Source of the DNA: Styela clava
Lineage: Eukaryota; Chordata; Ascidiacea; Stolidobranchia; Styelidae
NCBI RefSeq assembly: GCF_964204865.1
Contig: NC_135259.1
Location: 11,790,974-11,854,973, forward strand
DNA length: 64,000 bases
Reading direction: 5' to 3'
Of the stretch, positions 24,901 through 37,700 are shown piece after piece. The position numbers were made by a program, and so were the translations under genes. The notes below the pieces were generated by a model that worked only from the letters and a program-made list of their open reading frames with translations, was not told the DNA's origin and did not search any database. Position 1 is the stretch's first letter. Every line of letters begins with the position of its first letter.

Positions 24901-26314
24901 TGAAAATCTTGGTCTTCCAATTGTTCGATTCATTTCTGGAGTTGAAACAACGATAAAACATGAACGTTGGTCCATGAAATTATCTCAAGAGATACTTGCG
25001 ATGCGGAAACAAATCCCACTCAAACTTGCATGGGCAATTTCTATACATAAAAGCCAGGTAAAGTTTCTCAGTTATATCAAATTCACTATCTCATACCTGT
25101 TATTCTGATAGTATTAGCTTGGACTACTTTAGGTATCGTGTCAAATTGCATTTAATAGAGCAGTGTTCTTCAAACTTTTTTCATCATACCCACTTGGCGG
25201 TACTTCCGTAGTATGTGTACCAGGTTAGGGTTAGGCAATAGTTTTTTCGATTTTGTCCATTTTAGTTCTATTACGAGTCAGAAAGTGTCTGTGTTGCCAA
25301 GTAAACATACCCCCTGCCCATAGGTTTTAGTCCCTTCACACAACTTGATGTAAAGTGGGCGAACAAAATTAGTTACCTCAATATTGGTACACATACTTCG
25401 GGAGCGCCCACATGGCACTTCTGCAACTAAAATAAATTTAAAACAAAATTTAATAGTACCGAAAATATTGAAAAATAAAAACTTTGAAAAAAAAATTCTT
25501 CTAATGAGACCAATGTGCTTGAGTTTTCTCGCACAAAAGATCAAATCTTGGCTCAATTTTGTTGATGGTGGGTGAGTCGGCGTGGGTCTCAGTACTGGAT
25601 CCAAATCTTTCAAATTCGATTGATATTTTATAAAATGTTTTTTTGTCAATACTTTAATAAAGTTCTTCAAACATACCGCAACTCCAATTGAGCCCTTTCG
25701 CAACCCACCGGTGGATCGAGACTCCCAGTTTGAACAGCCCTGTGATGGAGGTTAATGCACCACCATCAAAATATAAGGTCTTAATTAGTTGCTTTTGGCC
25801 TAATCATATGGCGAACCACGACCTCTCGTCCGGGCTACGGAGGCGAGGGCCGAGGAGTCCAGCAATCCTCTCACGCATAATTAGTCCACACAGGATTCGA
25901 ACCTGTGAACCCACCTAGTGTACTCGAGAGGTGTGTGGCAAGCGTATTCCTAACGCTTAGGACGATAAGCCACTCCACTCCAAACTAATTTATAATTGAA
26001 ATTATCGGATTGAATTAAATTTTATAAACTGCAGTTGTAAGTAGAACACAGTTTATTTTTATACTATTTCAAAATATTAATCTGTTTTACAGGGCATGTC
26101 ATTAGACTGTGTGGAAATGTGCCTATCTCGTGTTTTTGAGTGTGGACAAGCTTACGTTGCGTTGTCAAGAGCACGTAGTTTGCGTGGATTACGTGTGATA
26201 GACTTCACACCTTCCTGTGTCCGTTCTAACTTGGAGGCTCTGCGTTTTTACAGACGTTTAAGACAAGAACAGACTGCAGAAGAAAGCATGGAGATGATCC
26301 CACTAGGTTGCTAA
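12984..26314 (+). CDS. PIF1: ATP-dependent DNA helicase PIF1
   Basis: 5'-3' SF1B helicase acting on nuclear and mitochondrial DNA, unwinding G-quadruplexes and removing telomerase. Exons: 12984-13199, 14998-15139, 15469-15597, 18736-18818, 19330-19468, 20322-20464, 21047-21180, 21633-21747, 22036-22142, 22516-22633, 22911-23039, 23847-23967, 24882-25057, 26093-26314. They join in frame to 657 aa (human 641). The N-terminal part has [16 protein letters not shown] and [11 protein letters not shown]. Motifs: Walker A GSAGTGKS near residue 232, split by intron 5; [13 protein letters not shown]; Walker B IIDEIS near 311; [52 protein letters not shown]. The C-terminus is YRRLRQEQ...GC. The exon 2 donor could instead be 15124 (652 aa, same phase). 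An in-frame ATG at 12930 would extend the N-terminus. Introns are loaded with transposons but splice sites are intact. Confidence 0.93.
13291..13631 (-). repeat. near full-length tRNA-derived SINE
   Basis: Reverse-strand copy in PIF1 intron 1. Read on the minus strand, the tRNA-like head has gcgcattgtgctaagcgttagg (A box) and caggttcgaatccc (B box). The body follows (gaggagattgctggactcctcg, ccgtagggtgaatcacg, ccggacgagaggccgtgg). It ends ccccgggataaatatgtaaaatcc. It is one of the two best copies for defining the family, at about 340 bp. Confidence 0.8.
13860..14356. repeat. tandem and inverted ~65 bp repeat in PIF1 intron 1
   Basis: Three direct copies of a ~65 bp unit (gctaactgccattgaccac, then ttgccatgcaacggcagttaacgggtatgcctgcattgg) run from 13860 to 14055. 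One inverted copy lies at 14295-14356 (caggcatacccgttaacctccgtcgcatggcgagtggtccatggcagtt). The arrangement suggests a short inverted-repeat transposon whose left end was tandemly amplified. Confidence 0.7.
14505..14735 (+). repeat. SINE copy
   Basis: Forward-strand copy with gatttgcaggctcaaatcctg (B box). It includes gaggattgctggactccacaccgcc, a ccggacgagaggccgcccatc segment and a terminal caggatataaatgataac. It lies in PIF1 intron 1. Confidence 0.7.
15640..15712 (+). repeat. SINE 3' tail
   Basis: Short tail of the SINE family (gagtcatcttatcgactttcc, cccagggataaatgtgtgaatccc) just downstream of the PIF1 exon 3 donor. Confidence 0.5.
16498..18290 (+). pseudogene. truncated BED-finger hAT transposase
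   Basis: From 16498 an open frame encodes a BED zinc finger: [16 protein letters not shown], then HLRSKH, giving a C-x2-C...H-x4-H pattern. A hAT N-terminal region with [20 protein letters not shown] follows. At 17142 the frame is split by the nested element. It resumes at about 18171 with [20 protein letters not shown] and [12 protein letters not shown], then runs into the transposon's right end. The catalytic remainder and the C-terminal dimerisation region are missing, so it cannot encode an active enzyme. Related domesticated genes are the ZBED family, but the intact terminal repeats show this is a transposon remnant. Confidence 0.85.
17143..18170. mobile_element. DNA transposon nested inside the hAT element
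   Basis: A 1028 bp insertion with inverted ends CCAGTCTGGATTTCATGG and, for the complement of the right end, CCAGACTGGATTCCATGG (16 of 18). It is flanked by the 8 bp duplication CTGGAGAG at 17135-17142 and 18171-18178. Both ends are dense in gcgtgca motifs. The middle (17284-17715) holds about three diverged copies of a ~130 bp unit containing cgtaaaattattggataaaaaatacg and gacgtttgacctttgaccccaaac. A 136-codon open frame at 17690-18100 has no recognisable domain. The superfamily is uncertain. Confidence 0.85.
23500..23712. mobile_element. MITE family A copy (PIF1 intron 11)
   Basis: Ends read ggtactcccggccttagagtgtgtaccaggttaggg at the left and attggtacacacactcctggagcgccc at the right, which are inverted. 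The body shares cctaatttt/attttccttatttcagttctattacgag and caacttgatgtaaagtaggcgaac-type segments with the copies at 25193, 36840 and 48873. CCATGG flanks both sides and may be a target duplication. Confidence 0.75.
24029..24507. mobile_element. Tigger/pogo-like MITE in PIF1 intron 12
   Basis: A 479 bp inverted-repeat element. The left end is CAGTAATACCTCGGTAGTCG and the right end is its near complement (ttcgactaccaaggtattactg). Gtcgaaca/ttcgacta motifs recur inside both ends. The CAG-x-ATACCTCG start recalls the Tigger group of Tc1/mariner transposons. A clean TA duplication is not visible and there is no transposase. Confidence 0.65.
25193..25410. mobile_element. MITE family A copy (PIF1 intron 13)
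   Basis: Ends: ggcggtacttccgtagtatgtgtaccagg and attggtacacatacttcgggagcgccc. The body is close to the 36840 copy (ctattacgagtcagaaagtgtctg, ccccctgcccataggttttagtccc). Confidence 0.75.
25795..25985 (-). repeat. SINE copy, internally deleted
   Basis: Reverse-strand SINE in PIF1 intron 13 with the 3' part (catatggcgaaccacgacctctcgtccgg). It is joined directly to the region gcgagggccgaggagtccagcaatcctc. It continues through the B box (caggattcgaacctgtg) and A box (gcgtattcctaacgcttagg). About 130 bp of the body is missing. Confidence 0.75.
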
Positions 26315-28736
26315 TTAACAGAATTATATCACCGTAAAGTACTTTCCCAGTCCTACATAAATCATGTGAATTTTTATGCCTGGCCATGGGTTATATTTTC
26401 AGCATTTTATTCATATTTTTAGTATTTATGATGCGTCGTCTCTCTGATATTGCATTGATTGTCGGCTTCTCATTACTGCCAAAAAATTGTTTTTATCTAA
26501 TGATTTTATTGACCTGAATCAATATAATATTATTGATTTCTGTAACCATTATTCAATCCTATGGTGAGTAATTTAATATGTTGCATGGCGCTGTAAAATT
26601 GTTCTTTTGTAAAATGACGCCAGTGCCAATCACAATCGCTATACAGTGATTAATACGCTTATCATGATGTTTTAATTAAGGTAATGGTGTCGACGATGTT
26701 GTAAATCATGCTTTTGTCATTGGCGATTCACACACGATTTACTTTGCTATACTACTGAGTCATACCTACGAATTTGGTAGAGCCGGTGAACGATTTTTTT
26801 TTTAAACGAAGCCTCTCTTTCTGGACACGAAGTTGACTTATGGATTGTTTTGCACAATTGTTGTCCGGCTAATTGTTGTTGTTTTGAAAAATTTCCGTTT
26901 GTTTCGTTTTTATCAAAAAATTTTCCAATCGAACCAAATTTTGACATCCTTCGTGATTCACCGGCACACCTTAATGTGACATTCGGTACAATTCGTTAAA
27001 CATTGAGCTTGAATTTATTTCAGTCTTTCTCTAAATTATAGATATCCAAAGTAATGCCTTGAATTCCTGGTAATCTTTTTAATAACCTCTGCGTTTCTGA
27101 TTATCCAACAAGTGTACTGCAAAGTCGTGATGTTTGTATTTGATATTGGTACAAAAATATCGAGGCGTGATTCTCATTATCAAAATTTAATTCGCATTGG
27201 CCCGACATGTCATTTACAATTTTCATAAGGAGTGTTGAATTCGTGATTAAGTGATAATAGGATATTGATAAGTGTTTATATCATTTCGCTATCTATTTTT
27301 ATCTATCACTGTGTTTTTATACTTTTAATAAAGAATTCGAACTGTTAGTGCGAGGTGTGTCGTTCGACCACAATGTCAGTTTTAGCTGACTTGCGTTTGT
27401 TTGCGTAACGGATTTATTTGCTTGTATATCCGTATAAATAAAAACTAAAACTCCAGTTATTTCCGAGAGAAGTTCGCTGTTGGAGGTAGATACTTAAAAA
27501 GTTATATTTACAACTTGCGTATTCTCGGATTAATAATCTACTAAGCAGAGTGTTACTTCCTACACAATTTTTACGAGAACCCGTCGCCTAAATATTATAA
27601 ACGCCTGAAGGATAAAAGGCGGGGTCTGAGATATAACAATTCCGCCACGTACAGTTCCGCACTACAGAATGAGGTCGTCTGCTACCTGTGTAGCCAGTGC
27701 AGGATGGTGTTTAGTGTTAATTTCAATACTTTTAAGTACTACTTTATGCTAGTTCCGCATATTATTTGCGTAAAAACAAGGCTGTAACCAGATTCATTTT
27801 CTGTGTGAATTACTATGGACGGGCTTTGTGTACAAGATTTTCATGCCGGGTGATGAAATTGATGACGTATTTCCACCCTCACTCAAGTGTTTTCGTGTCG
27901 TTATGATTTTGGATTTCACCTTGTGCACAAAATAAACACACTGAATTGAACAAACGCTTTGCTTGTTTGATTTAAAACTGCGACCGTCTGATATTTAGGT
28001 TAATTAGTCTGCTTTATTCCCAAGTTTAATAAGTCGATCAACATGCCGTGGTCGTTAAAATGTATTCGACGGCACTCGATTCAGTGAATTAATTTAGCTG
28101 AGCAGTGTTTCTGGGTCACTGTCTACGGAAAAAAAGGTTATGAAATCCATAGCTTTGAATAATGATTAGTACCAGTTATAGCTTAACATGCTTACCTCGT
28201 CGCGGAGTATTAGGCATTAATTTTGTACGAGAGAAATTCGATTACATTTAAAAAAATAGAACGCCATAATTGATACACTTTGCAGATACTGTATGAGGTT
28301 CGAGTCTAATAAGCACCGGCAATTTTCATAAAGAACCTAACAGGAATTAAACTTTTTCGTGGTGCGAAAGAATGGTAACACTGTTGGGTATTTATAGGCA
28401 TATGTATATATAGGCCTACGTACTGTTATAGCGCATCGACGCGACTGTTGTGACTGTGTGGTGGCGTTTATCTATCGCTTGAACGCACGTGGTTTAGGTA
28501 AACTTACGTTTGTTATGGGAGTTCCACTCGAGTAGTAACAACGCCCCCTTTTCAGCCAATCAAATTGCATTTGTAGCTTACTCGCCTGAAGCACAGCACG
28601 CCATTTCAAATTTACATCCCGTTTTGGGTTGGACTGTTTGTCGGGCTTTTCTGATTTTAGCTTCAATTTTTATTCTACTTTTTTCTAGATACCGTTCGTT
28701 TTTAATTATATTGTAATTTTATTTACTGGTCAAGCT
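26315..28736. other. PIF1-PRODH intergenic region
   Basis: No supported gene. It includes the PIF1 3' untranslated region (an AATAAA occurs near 27328) and the PRODH promoter side. The part after 27320 is less A+T-rich, with ggataaaaggcggggtctg near 27610 and an E-box CACGTG at 28486-28491. A reverse open frame at 26747-26947 starting MSKFGSIGKFFDKNETNG is intact, but no splice partners or homology could be recognised. Confidence 0.4.
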
Positions 28737-31700
28737 ATGTTGAAAAATGGGGGACAGTTGACGGCGACAGCATGTTATAGAGCTGCTGTAAAGCGCATTT
28801 CTCGACCTGACAAACGTATTTTTGTTTTATGTGAGGTAAAACCATCTTCCGGAAATATTCTTGTTACCAGGACTATTGTGACGAAAACAGCATACAGGAA
28901 ATCTCCAATATCTACTGTTCAGCCTGGAATAAAAGTGCCAACCGCAACTGTTGATCATTTGGAAAACTTTACAACCAAAGAGTAAGCAAGCCTTTTTACA
29001 ATTTTATGATTTTACAGTTTCTATGTCGTTATGATAGAGACAAGCATACTTATATAGGACATTCTATTCTAAACCTATTAATACTCTAATACAGTAATAT
29101 GTTAATATCTGATAAAGGATATGAACTTTATTCATTACTATTCCTATTTTCTGCAGTATCAGTAGGATATTGTAAAATTGTATTACTTGGAATTTTCAAT
29201 AATCAAATAATTGTTTAATTCAGTAATATTAAATTGTAATTCAGTTTTATGGCTTGTTTCTGGGTTCAAATCCGATTTTGCATCTAGATTTGTCAACTCT
29301 TAAGTACAAAAAAGGGGAAAAAGGGCTTAGTTTGAATGTTTTGTGCATATTCTGCAACTCTAAAACTTATACTAAAATTTCATTACAATTTTGGAATTTC
29401 AGTTTTGCTATATCTATATATTGATCAGTTATAACCCTGTCAGTTGGAATAGACATCGAAGCTTGAGCCATTCTTCGAATCGATTTCAGACTGATGGAAC
29501 ATACTTTTGCACATGACTCTGTGAATTTAACTTTACGTTTACATTCTACAGTGAAATTATACAGTTCAAATCAAACGAAAAAGAAGAATGGAACATTGAT
29601 TTTACAAATACTGCAAATTCATATCGAAGTAAATCTATGCAAGAATTGATTCGAGCTTCTTTTGTCTTGAAACTTTGCACTGTTGATAAACTTGTGGATT
29701 ATAATTTGGAGGTAGATATTGCTCCTACTTTGGTGACTTTGTCAGTATAGATCAAAATTTTGCTATTTTGCTCTTCGAAAGTTTACCTTATAGTAAATTT
29801 ATTCAAACAGTTAAATATGGCATAGATTAAATTCTGTTTACTTTCCGTCTAGACATGGGTAATATTTGTAATTGTCTCAATTCGAACATTATGTTTTTGT
29901 TACTGTAACAAGTACTGCTTATTTTCGAGTAGTCTTTTGGGCACAAAAATATTAGATGAAGGTCGTGCATTGATACCGGTACGGTTAAGGCAAGCTTAGC
30001 AACTTCTTCCTTTTTTCCCATTCCCCCAATTTTTACTATTTAATTAAGAATAAAAATATTATATTCTCATTACACAAAAAAATATAGTTCAGTCTAAGTT
30101 TAGTTAGGTCATTGCCTAATTTAATCGTACATAAACAAAACATGACACATAGGGAAGAAAACATTTTTGAATATTTGAACATTAAGTCAGTCATGTTATC
30201 ATAACAAATGATAAGCTACAAAATCAACTCTTTATGGGGAGCAGTAGTTGGATTAGGATGATCACACTTATATGTTTGTTATTTTAGGATCAAGTATCTG
30301 TGAAAACACTTCAATAGGCTAAGTGTGTTAAATTTTGCCTTTTATAGTTTGTTGTGACTCATAATTGTTCACTAAATCTTAGTTTGTAATTGGCTTTCAA
30401 TATTTATATTTTTTGGAAATACGGATATGAGATAAAAATTGAAAAAATGTGCATGTTGAAACTGAACTAAACGGAAAGTATAAAATTCCAATCCAATTTA
30501 GTGATGTGTTGTTGAGATTGAAAATTTTTATCTAATATTTTGAAGTGAAAAGTTGTTTGTAAGAAAAGTGAGTTGGTAAGAAAATTTATATTTTTATATG
30601 CACTATTAAATCTTGTAACATTTATTCTAGCTCGCAAACCTCGGTCAGAAGATTCTTGGACAGAATTTGTTCAAATATGTTATGAAAAATACCTTCTATG
30701 GACAATTTGTTGCCGGTGAAAATGAGGAAGAAATCAAGGTATAGGTTAATACAATTTAAAAAATAATAATATAATGTAGTTATAGTTGATATCTATAAAT
30801 GCTAATGGTTAATGACTATAGTATATTATAATTTTACAAACTAGGTTGTCAAACTATCTTTCACTTTTTGCCCACATTAACGTGGTAATTGGAATAAATG
30901 AACTACTAGTGTCCTGTAGCTATAAGCTATTTACCTGTAAACATTGCCGAAATATACCCACAATCTATATTAAGTTATGATTTAGCTATTACTATTAGCT
31001 TGGTGTGGCGTAAATGTTAGTAGACAAGAAAATTATTTTAAAATTCATATAAATATATATATATAGAGATTATATATTAAAGGCGTTCTGAAATAGACTG
31101 GCAGGCTTTTATATTAAATTGACACGAACTTCCACAATGATTCGAATTTTCGAATCAGTTTTAAACTTTATTTATTCTATGAACTTGTAAAAATAGGAAA
31201 ATGAAAATACACTTTATTCTATTTTTAACTATTATATGTAGGCCTACCTAAGCGGGGACAGAATATATATTCTGCATTGCCAAATTTAATTTAGAACTTC
31301 AATATCTCATATTAGAATATATTATTTCGAGAATGCATTCAGAATAATAGTTTATTAAATATTTGTGATCCCATTTATTCAATATTTTTTTTTCAGCCAT
31401 GCATCCAGAAAATGCAATCATATGGTGTTGGATCAATTCTCGATTACGCTGTCGAAGAAGATTTATCAGAAGAAGAAGCAAAAGATCTAGAAATGAGTTC
31501 TTGTGTTTCACACGTAGATAATTCACAAACAGGTGGAATTCATTTGCTCAATTATTTTTTCAGAGTATTTAAAACTAGCGGTGGTTCAGTTACAAATGAA
31601 GGGTGGAAATCTGATAATATTGGTGAACATATCCATGGTAAAATATGTGAATGCCCTCAGAAAATACGTTTATGGCATGATTCTGTTTACTTTTTTTTGC

Positions 31701-34700
31701 CATTTTTCTCTGTCATGTCGAATATGATCGATTTTTAGTGGCAAGTTTTGATGTGTGAATTTGATGTGTCTCTATTAAATCTTAAGTTATAAGTAATAAT
31801 CTTTGATATGTGCAACAATATTAACGATTTTATTATTATTAATAAATGTTTAATTATGTTTACCGGTAGTTTCTAATATGTTATTGTTATAATTACATAT
31901 CGTTAGCTCAGTGTTGAAAGTGCTAAGCGTTAGGAAGATGCTCGTCTCTGCATCTCTGATTACCCTGTGTGGGTTTGCAGGCACGAATCCCATGCGGGGA
32001 TAATTTTGTGCAAGAGGATTGTTGGACTTCTTGCCGCCGCAGGGTGGTTTACCTAACTGCTGGTCGTTTACGGCTTCCGAAAACAAATAACTGGCTAACT
32101 ATTCCCATAACCGACATGGACTGGTAACCGGATGGGAGGCCGTGGTTCAGCATATGACAAAGCCGTTGGGATAAATATGTAAATCCCAATCCTAAATAGT
32201 ACCACTTATTCATTTAAGGTATTACTTGACTATTGATCATGATGGCTTAGTGATTAAGAGCGCTTGACTTCACACTATCGCTGTCATCTCACTTCAAAGA
32301 TCCCAGGTTAAAAACTCCATGCACAACACCTCACTGACTGTGTCATAAAATGGTTAGAAAATAATCAAACTTGAAAGATTCTGGTCTTTCCAAAAATAGT
32401 AGCCTTTTTATATCAGTTGCTTCTTGTATAGACGGACCCTTTTCAGAGTGATGGCATGAAAAAGTTGTCAAAAACTATCTTTTCTTGTTATTTTATTGTA
32501 TTTTTAAAATTTCCCTTTTTTAATATTATATATATTCAAGTTCTAACAAACTAGTATTTTATTTTTCATTCATAACGATCTTCAGAATCAAGTAAGGTAT
32601 TTAGTAACAACCTGGTAACTACTTAACATGGTTACTGCATGGTATGAATCACTTGGCTATTACAGTGTGTAGTATGGTAGTTTATTATGGGTGATATCAT
32701 CGTCATGTTTTTGCTTATAAAAATAGAAAGACCATGAGTCAGCACTCTCATGGTGTGTAATATGCTTATACAATATCTGATATCGCAGGTAATAATTACA
32801 GTAATTATTTCAATTGTAGTGTAGGTCTACCGAATTAGAATTTAAAACTATATTGGGTCCTGGCCACATCCTTCCCTTTTGCAAATTGAAAAAATATTGA
32901 TTCTACATCAATTTTCTTTATTATAAAATTCAGAATTTTTAGGCATTTTGGACCCAACTGCTGCAGGTTGTTGATTGTTGCCGGATATAATTTAATAATT
33001 GCAGCCCCATGATCACAACCTCACCCAGAGTAAAAACCCAGATAAAAAATTGCTATATGCCAAATGCTTTTAATGCTGGAATGCTTTTAATCCTAAACTA
33101 TAGCTTAATGAAGATATCAGTCACTGACAGTCTGGAGAAAAGTTGTGAAATATTTCTTGACAAAAAAAAAACTTGCTCTGTCATTGAATTTTTCATGGTC
33201 TATCATCTTAACACGCACAATCATACCTTCCAATATTTTAATATTTTATTCAATTTGTTAATAGCATCGCATGTTTCTAGAGGTAATACTTTTATATGAA
33301 TTGTACTTTTTCACTGAATGCACTCGCAAAAAGAAACATGATTCATTATTGTTTTCATGCAGTTTTACTCATCTCCATTCTGACTTTCATGTGTGGGCTA
33401 TCATACATTGTTATTATTTCATTTTACTCATTTTTAAACTTATTTATACTATCATACAAGCAGTTTCTCACAATTTACTTTATTAAAATATAATGACTTC
33501 ATTTGGATAGATTTACCAATTTCTCAATTTATAATATTTTTCCCTACAAATTAAGCATTAGATATCACCATTTCTTGATTCCTGAAACTGTTGGGCACAA
33601 TTATACACAAACAGAAGTTCAAGTGTTAAATAATTTCTTCATTCTTGTAAAAGTAATTTGGGTCAATATTTGTGTTTGTGTGCAGCAAGACTCTTGAATC
33701 ACTTAGAATACGTTGTGAAACATATATAATTTTAAATATATATTCAGATATTCAATTTAATCTTTGGATCTTTTTTAATCCTATGGATCTAATATTTAAA
33801 CAGTATTAAGCTGAGCTGTTACATGTATTCTCGTAATACAGCATTGATTGAATATTTTAATTTTTTGCCATATTTGAACTGAATAGTTTGTACTTTATGC
33901 TTCACAGGTACTGGTTACAATAAATTCAAAGCACATAGAGAGTTTGGTGATCGTCGACATAAAGTTGTCAGTGCAAGAACCTACTTCTACACTGATGAAG
34001 CCAAATGTGATGAAAATATGAAAATGTTTATGAAGTGGGATATATATTTTTTTGTGTTTTCCCCATTTCATGTTTGTTTTTATAGTGGAGGGGGGCCCTA
34101 AGTTCTCCGCAAGTACAGATCTGTATAGAAATTTATTCAAGCATGCAGAGAAACTGGCTTTGTAATTATATTTGGATTTCTGAATGGGGAAATTAGGTAT
34201 AGGTCTAGCAGTCTAATAAATAAAGTTTTGGATGAAATTCGTTCAATTCAACGAGTTTTTGTTCGGCCAGGTTCTTCATCTTAAAACATGCATCATGCAA
34301 TGCATTCATTGAGTCATTTGCTAAGAAATCTTCAATAAGTTTTACACTGCCAAGTTTACTATATTCTGGAAATTTTAATTCAGAATTAAATTTTTAACCC
34401 AGGTTTGTGACATGTCATGCCCACATAATAATTCTAGAAAAGAGATGAATACATATATCTTGAAATTAGATATGTGTCCCCCAAATGTGGACTCTTGAGA
34501 TGTCATATTGATTTCATTTACATGTCAGCTACAAGACGTTGATAGAATGTCACACTAATATCTGTACACTGTACATATCTAATATGTTTATATAAGACGC
34601 TGCCCAACTAGTATTTCATCCACTTCTATATTGGTTCAATTTCTTTTAACCATCACAATTTTCAGATGTATCGATGCGGCAGGTTCAACCACTGAAGGTG

Positions 34701-37700
34701 GATTTGCTGCAATCAAGCTAACAGCACTGGGAAGACCACAATTTTTGGTAAACTACTTTTTAGTTCACTCACGAGAGTTGAGTTGAGTTAATCACTAAAT
34801 TAAGTCTCACTGACGAGTAGTCGATGACCAAGTAGTCCAATTTAGATAACTCAATCAATCGTTAATAAATAGCAATTCGAGTCCAACTTGGGTCAAATTA
34901 ATGACTCCAGCTTCTCCGAGACTGCTACATTGCCACATAGTATTTTATTATCTCACACACTGCTATGAATTTCATTTCTGTGCTATATCTCATTATTATA
35001 TTTAGTTAATTATATTTTTCATTTCATATTTTAGCTGCAGTTTTCCGATGCATTGATGCGAGCTAATGAGCTATTCAATAAATTATCTCTGAAGAATGTT
35101 GATGTACTGGAGAAAGGTTTTGATATTCACAGATTCAGGGTATGATTTCATGTTTTCTCTTTTCCTTTTTCTGATAAATTATTCGTCTAAATATCTAATT
35201 CTAGTGCGTTTATAACATTAGGATTTTGTTGTAATAAGTTGACAATTGTCACAATCTTCCAAAGCATTACAAAATGTTATTCATTGCGCTATTAATTGCC
35301 CTGTGTTGATTATAATCTAGTTGTGGACAATTTGTCTAGTCTTTACCATATAGCCATTTGTGGCCACTTCCTCTTCTAAGTGGAGCATAGCATATGACAC
35401 AATTGTTCAACTGATTTCATTTCACCACACCCTGGATGACGTGAGGCCATGGGATTTGTTCCCTAGATGTGAAATCTTATTCAGTCTGTGATACACTATA
35501 GCATGTAACTGTAGATGTTTTTAGTGTAGCGGATAAGGTTCAATTTTTAATTTTTCTCAATATTTGTTTTTTATTTCTACAGAAAAAGGCAAAAAGTATT
35601 GGAATTCTAATGAGTAGAGATGATAGTAGAAAATGGTTTACGTGGATGGACACTGATGAATCTGGATTTGTTGATTTACTCGACTGGAATCAACTTATCT
35701 CAAGCAATAAAAAGTTTTCAGAAATATTTGTTGTTCCAAATCCTCAGGTGTGTTTTGCATAAGATCATTGATAGTAATCATTTTTTGTGTATGCAGGACT
35801 GCAGTTATTAAAAAATTAAATGTTTATTCCAATGCTTTTGTACAATATCTGTATTGGATATGATAAAGATGGTGTTTTCTTTCAAATGTTTCTATTTTGT
35901 AATTTGAGCATGATTTAAGTCAGGTTTTCATAGGATGAATTTTTTAGGATATTTTGATTTTACTGTAATACAGATCATTGCAACATCCACTGATATCTAG
36001 AAAGCTAATATTTTTGGAAGCGCTGGAATTATTCCGGTTTGACATTACTGACTCAATTTATTATACCATGGATGAAGTGGTGTGCATTGGATTTAAACCT
36101 GTGGTGTACCTTAATAAAATTATGTTCAAGTATTTTGGGCCTTGTTTGGCAATAGCATGATTTTTTTATTTCTTGTGTTATCAGACGGGAGAAATGGAAT
36201 CTTTACTCACTGATATGACTGATGAAGAAGATGCCCAAATGAGAAGAATGTTACGAAGAATGGATGTTCTTGCTAGAAGGTAATTTTGCTGTATGAGATG
36301 CACTCTCCCATGCTATATAATGCCTTATTCTTAAAAATAAACGCATTTTATTTTTGTGAAGCAAAAGTTTGACATTGCTGACTCTTTTACAATAGAATCT
36401 TTGTATCTGAGTTCAAACAATTATCCCGGCAATTCAATTTTAAAAAAATTAATAAATTACACAAAATATCACTTTCATTTGTTGAAATTTTGAAAATTTT
36501 AAACTTTGTTGGAAAATTCCGATTTAGTAAGAATTTGTTTCTGTTATGAAACATGGTTTTAGCATTTATTGTTTTAAATTCTGTATTTTTCCTCTCTTCT
36601 TCTTCTCATTTCCCTTATTCATTGTTTGTCCTCCTGCATTTAGCACAGTTTCTTGAATGTTACCAAGTCATAAAATTGCAAGACTCACTTTTTAAGGCTA
36701 GAAATCAATAAATTTCTGAAAAGGTTGCCAGCCCAATATTCTCTGCACTGGTAAGGTCATTCAATAACGATTGGGACCATATAACCTTTGTTATACTGAA
36801 CTTTCGTCTAGTATTAAATATTCACTTTTTCTATAGAAATACCGGTACTCCCGTAGTGTGTGTACCAGGTTAGGGTTAGGCCATAATTTTATTCCGATTT
36901 TCCTTATTTTAGTTCTATTACGAGTTCAGGGACTGTCTGTGTTGACCAAGTGAATGTACCCCCTGCCCATAGGTTTCAGTCCCTACACAACTTGATGTAA
37001 AGTAGGCGAACAAAATTAGTTACCTCCATATTGGTACACACGCTTCTGGAGCGCCGAAATACCAATTCAAACTTTATCAATCACAATAACCTTATTCAAA
37101 CAACCCCTGCATGCAAAATTGTTAAGTGTTTCCATGTTTTGTTAACAGAGCTGAAAGTCAAGGAGTTCGTCTTATGGTTGATGCAGAGCAAACTTATTTC
37201 CAACCTGCTATCAGTAGAATCACTGTTGAAATGATGAGAAGATTTAACAAAACAAGACCTGTTATATTCAATACATATCAGTGTTATCTCAAGGTAATAT
37301 TTGCAAAAGATATTTCAGATTGTGTATACTGACTGTTCTTCATGTCCACATGGCACGAGAATTTTGACCACAGTGGCCTAATTGTTATAGCGTTAGATTT
37401 TACTATGATTCCATCAAATGTTAAAATCTTGGGTTCGAATTACATGCCTACCTCTCACCAAGCGTTTGATGAATTGGGTAGGCAGTATCGAATCGGAAAG
37501 ATTTGGTTCCTCCAAGCTATAGCAGCAATGTTGCAGAGCCTGTTTCTGAGCAAAAGCCATATTAGAAATATCGTTAAACAAAAATTGAATTCTTACTTCT
37601 CAGGATTGTTCTATGGTGCCCAAAGAATGTCCAACAAACCGTATTATTTACTATTCTGGTTTGTATTTTCGAATATTGAATCTCATGCCAATCCATATTA

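Noticed and set aside
25278..25703. 141-codon reverse-strand open frame in PIF1 intron 13
   Set aside because: It runs through a MITE family A copy and A+T-rich intron sequence and resembles no protein family.
26747..26947. Reverse-strand 66-codon frame starting MSKFGSIGKFF as a gene
   Set aside because: Intact frame with an ATG, but no splice partner, no homology recognised and no promoter; left as a note in the intergenic entry.
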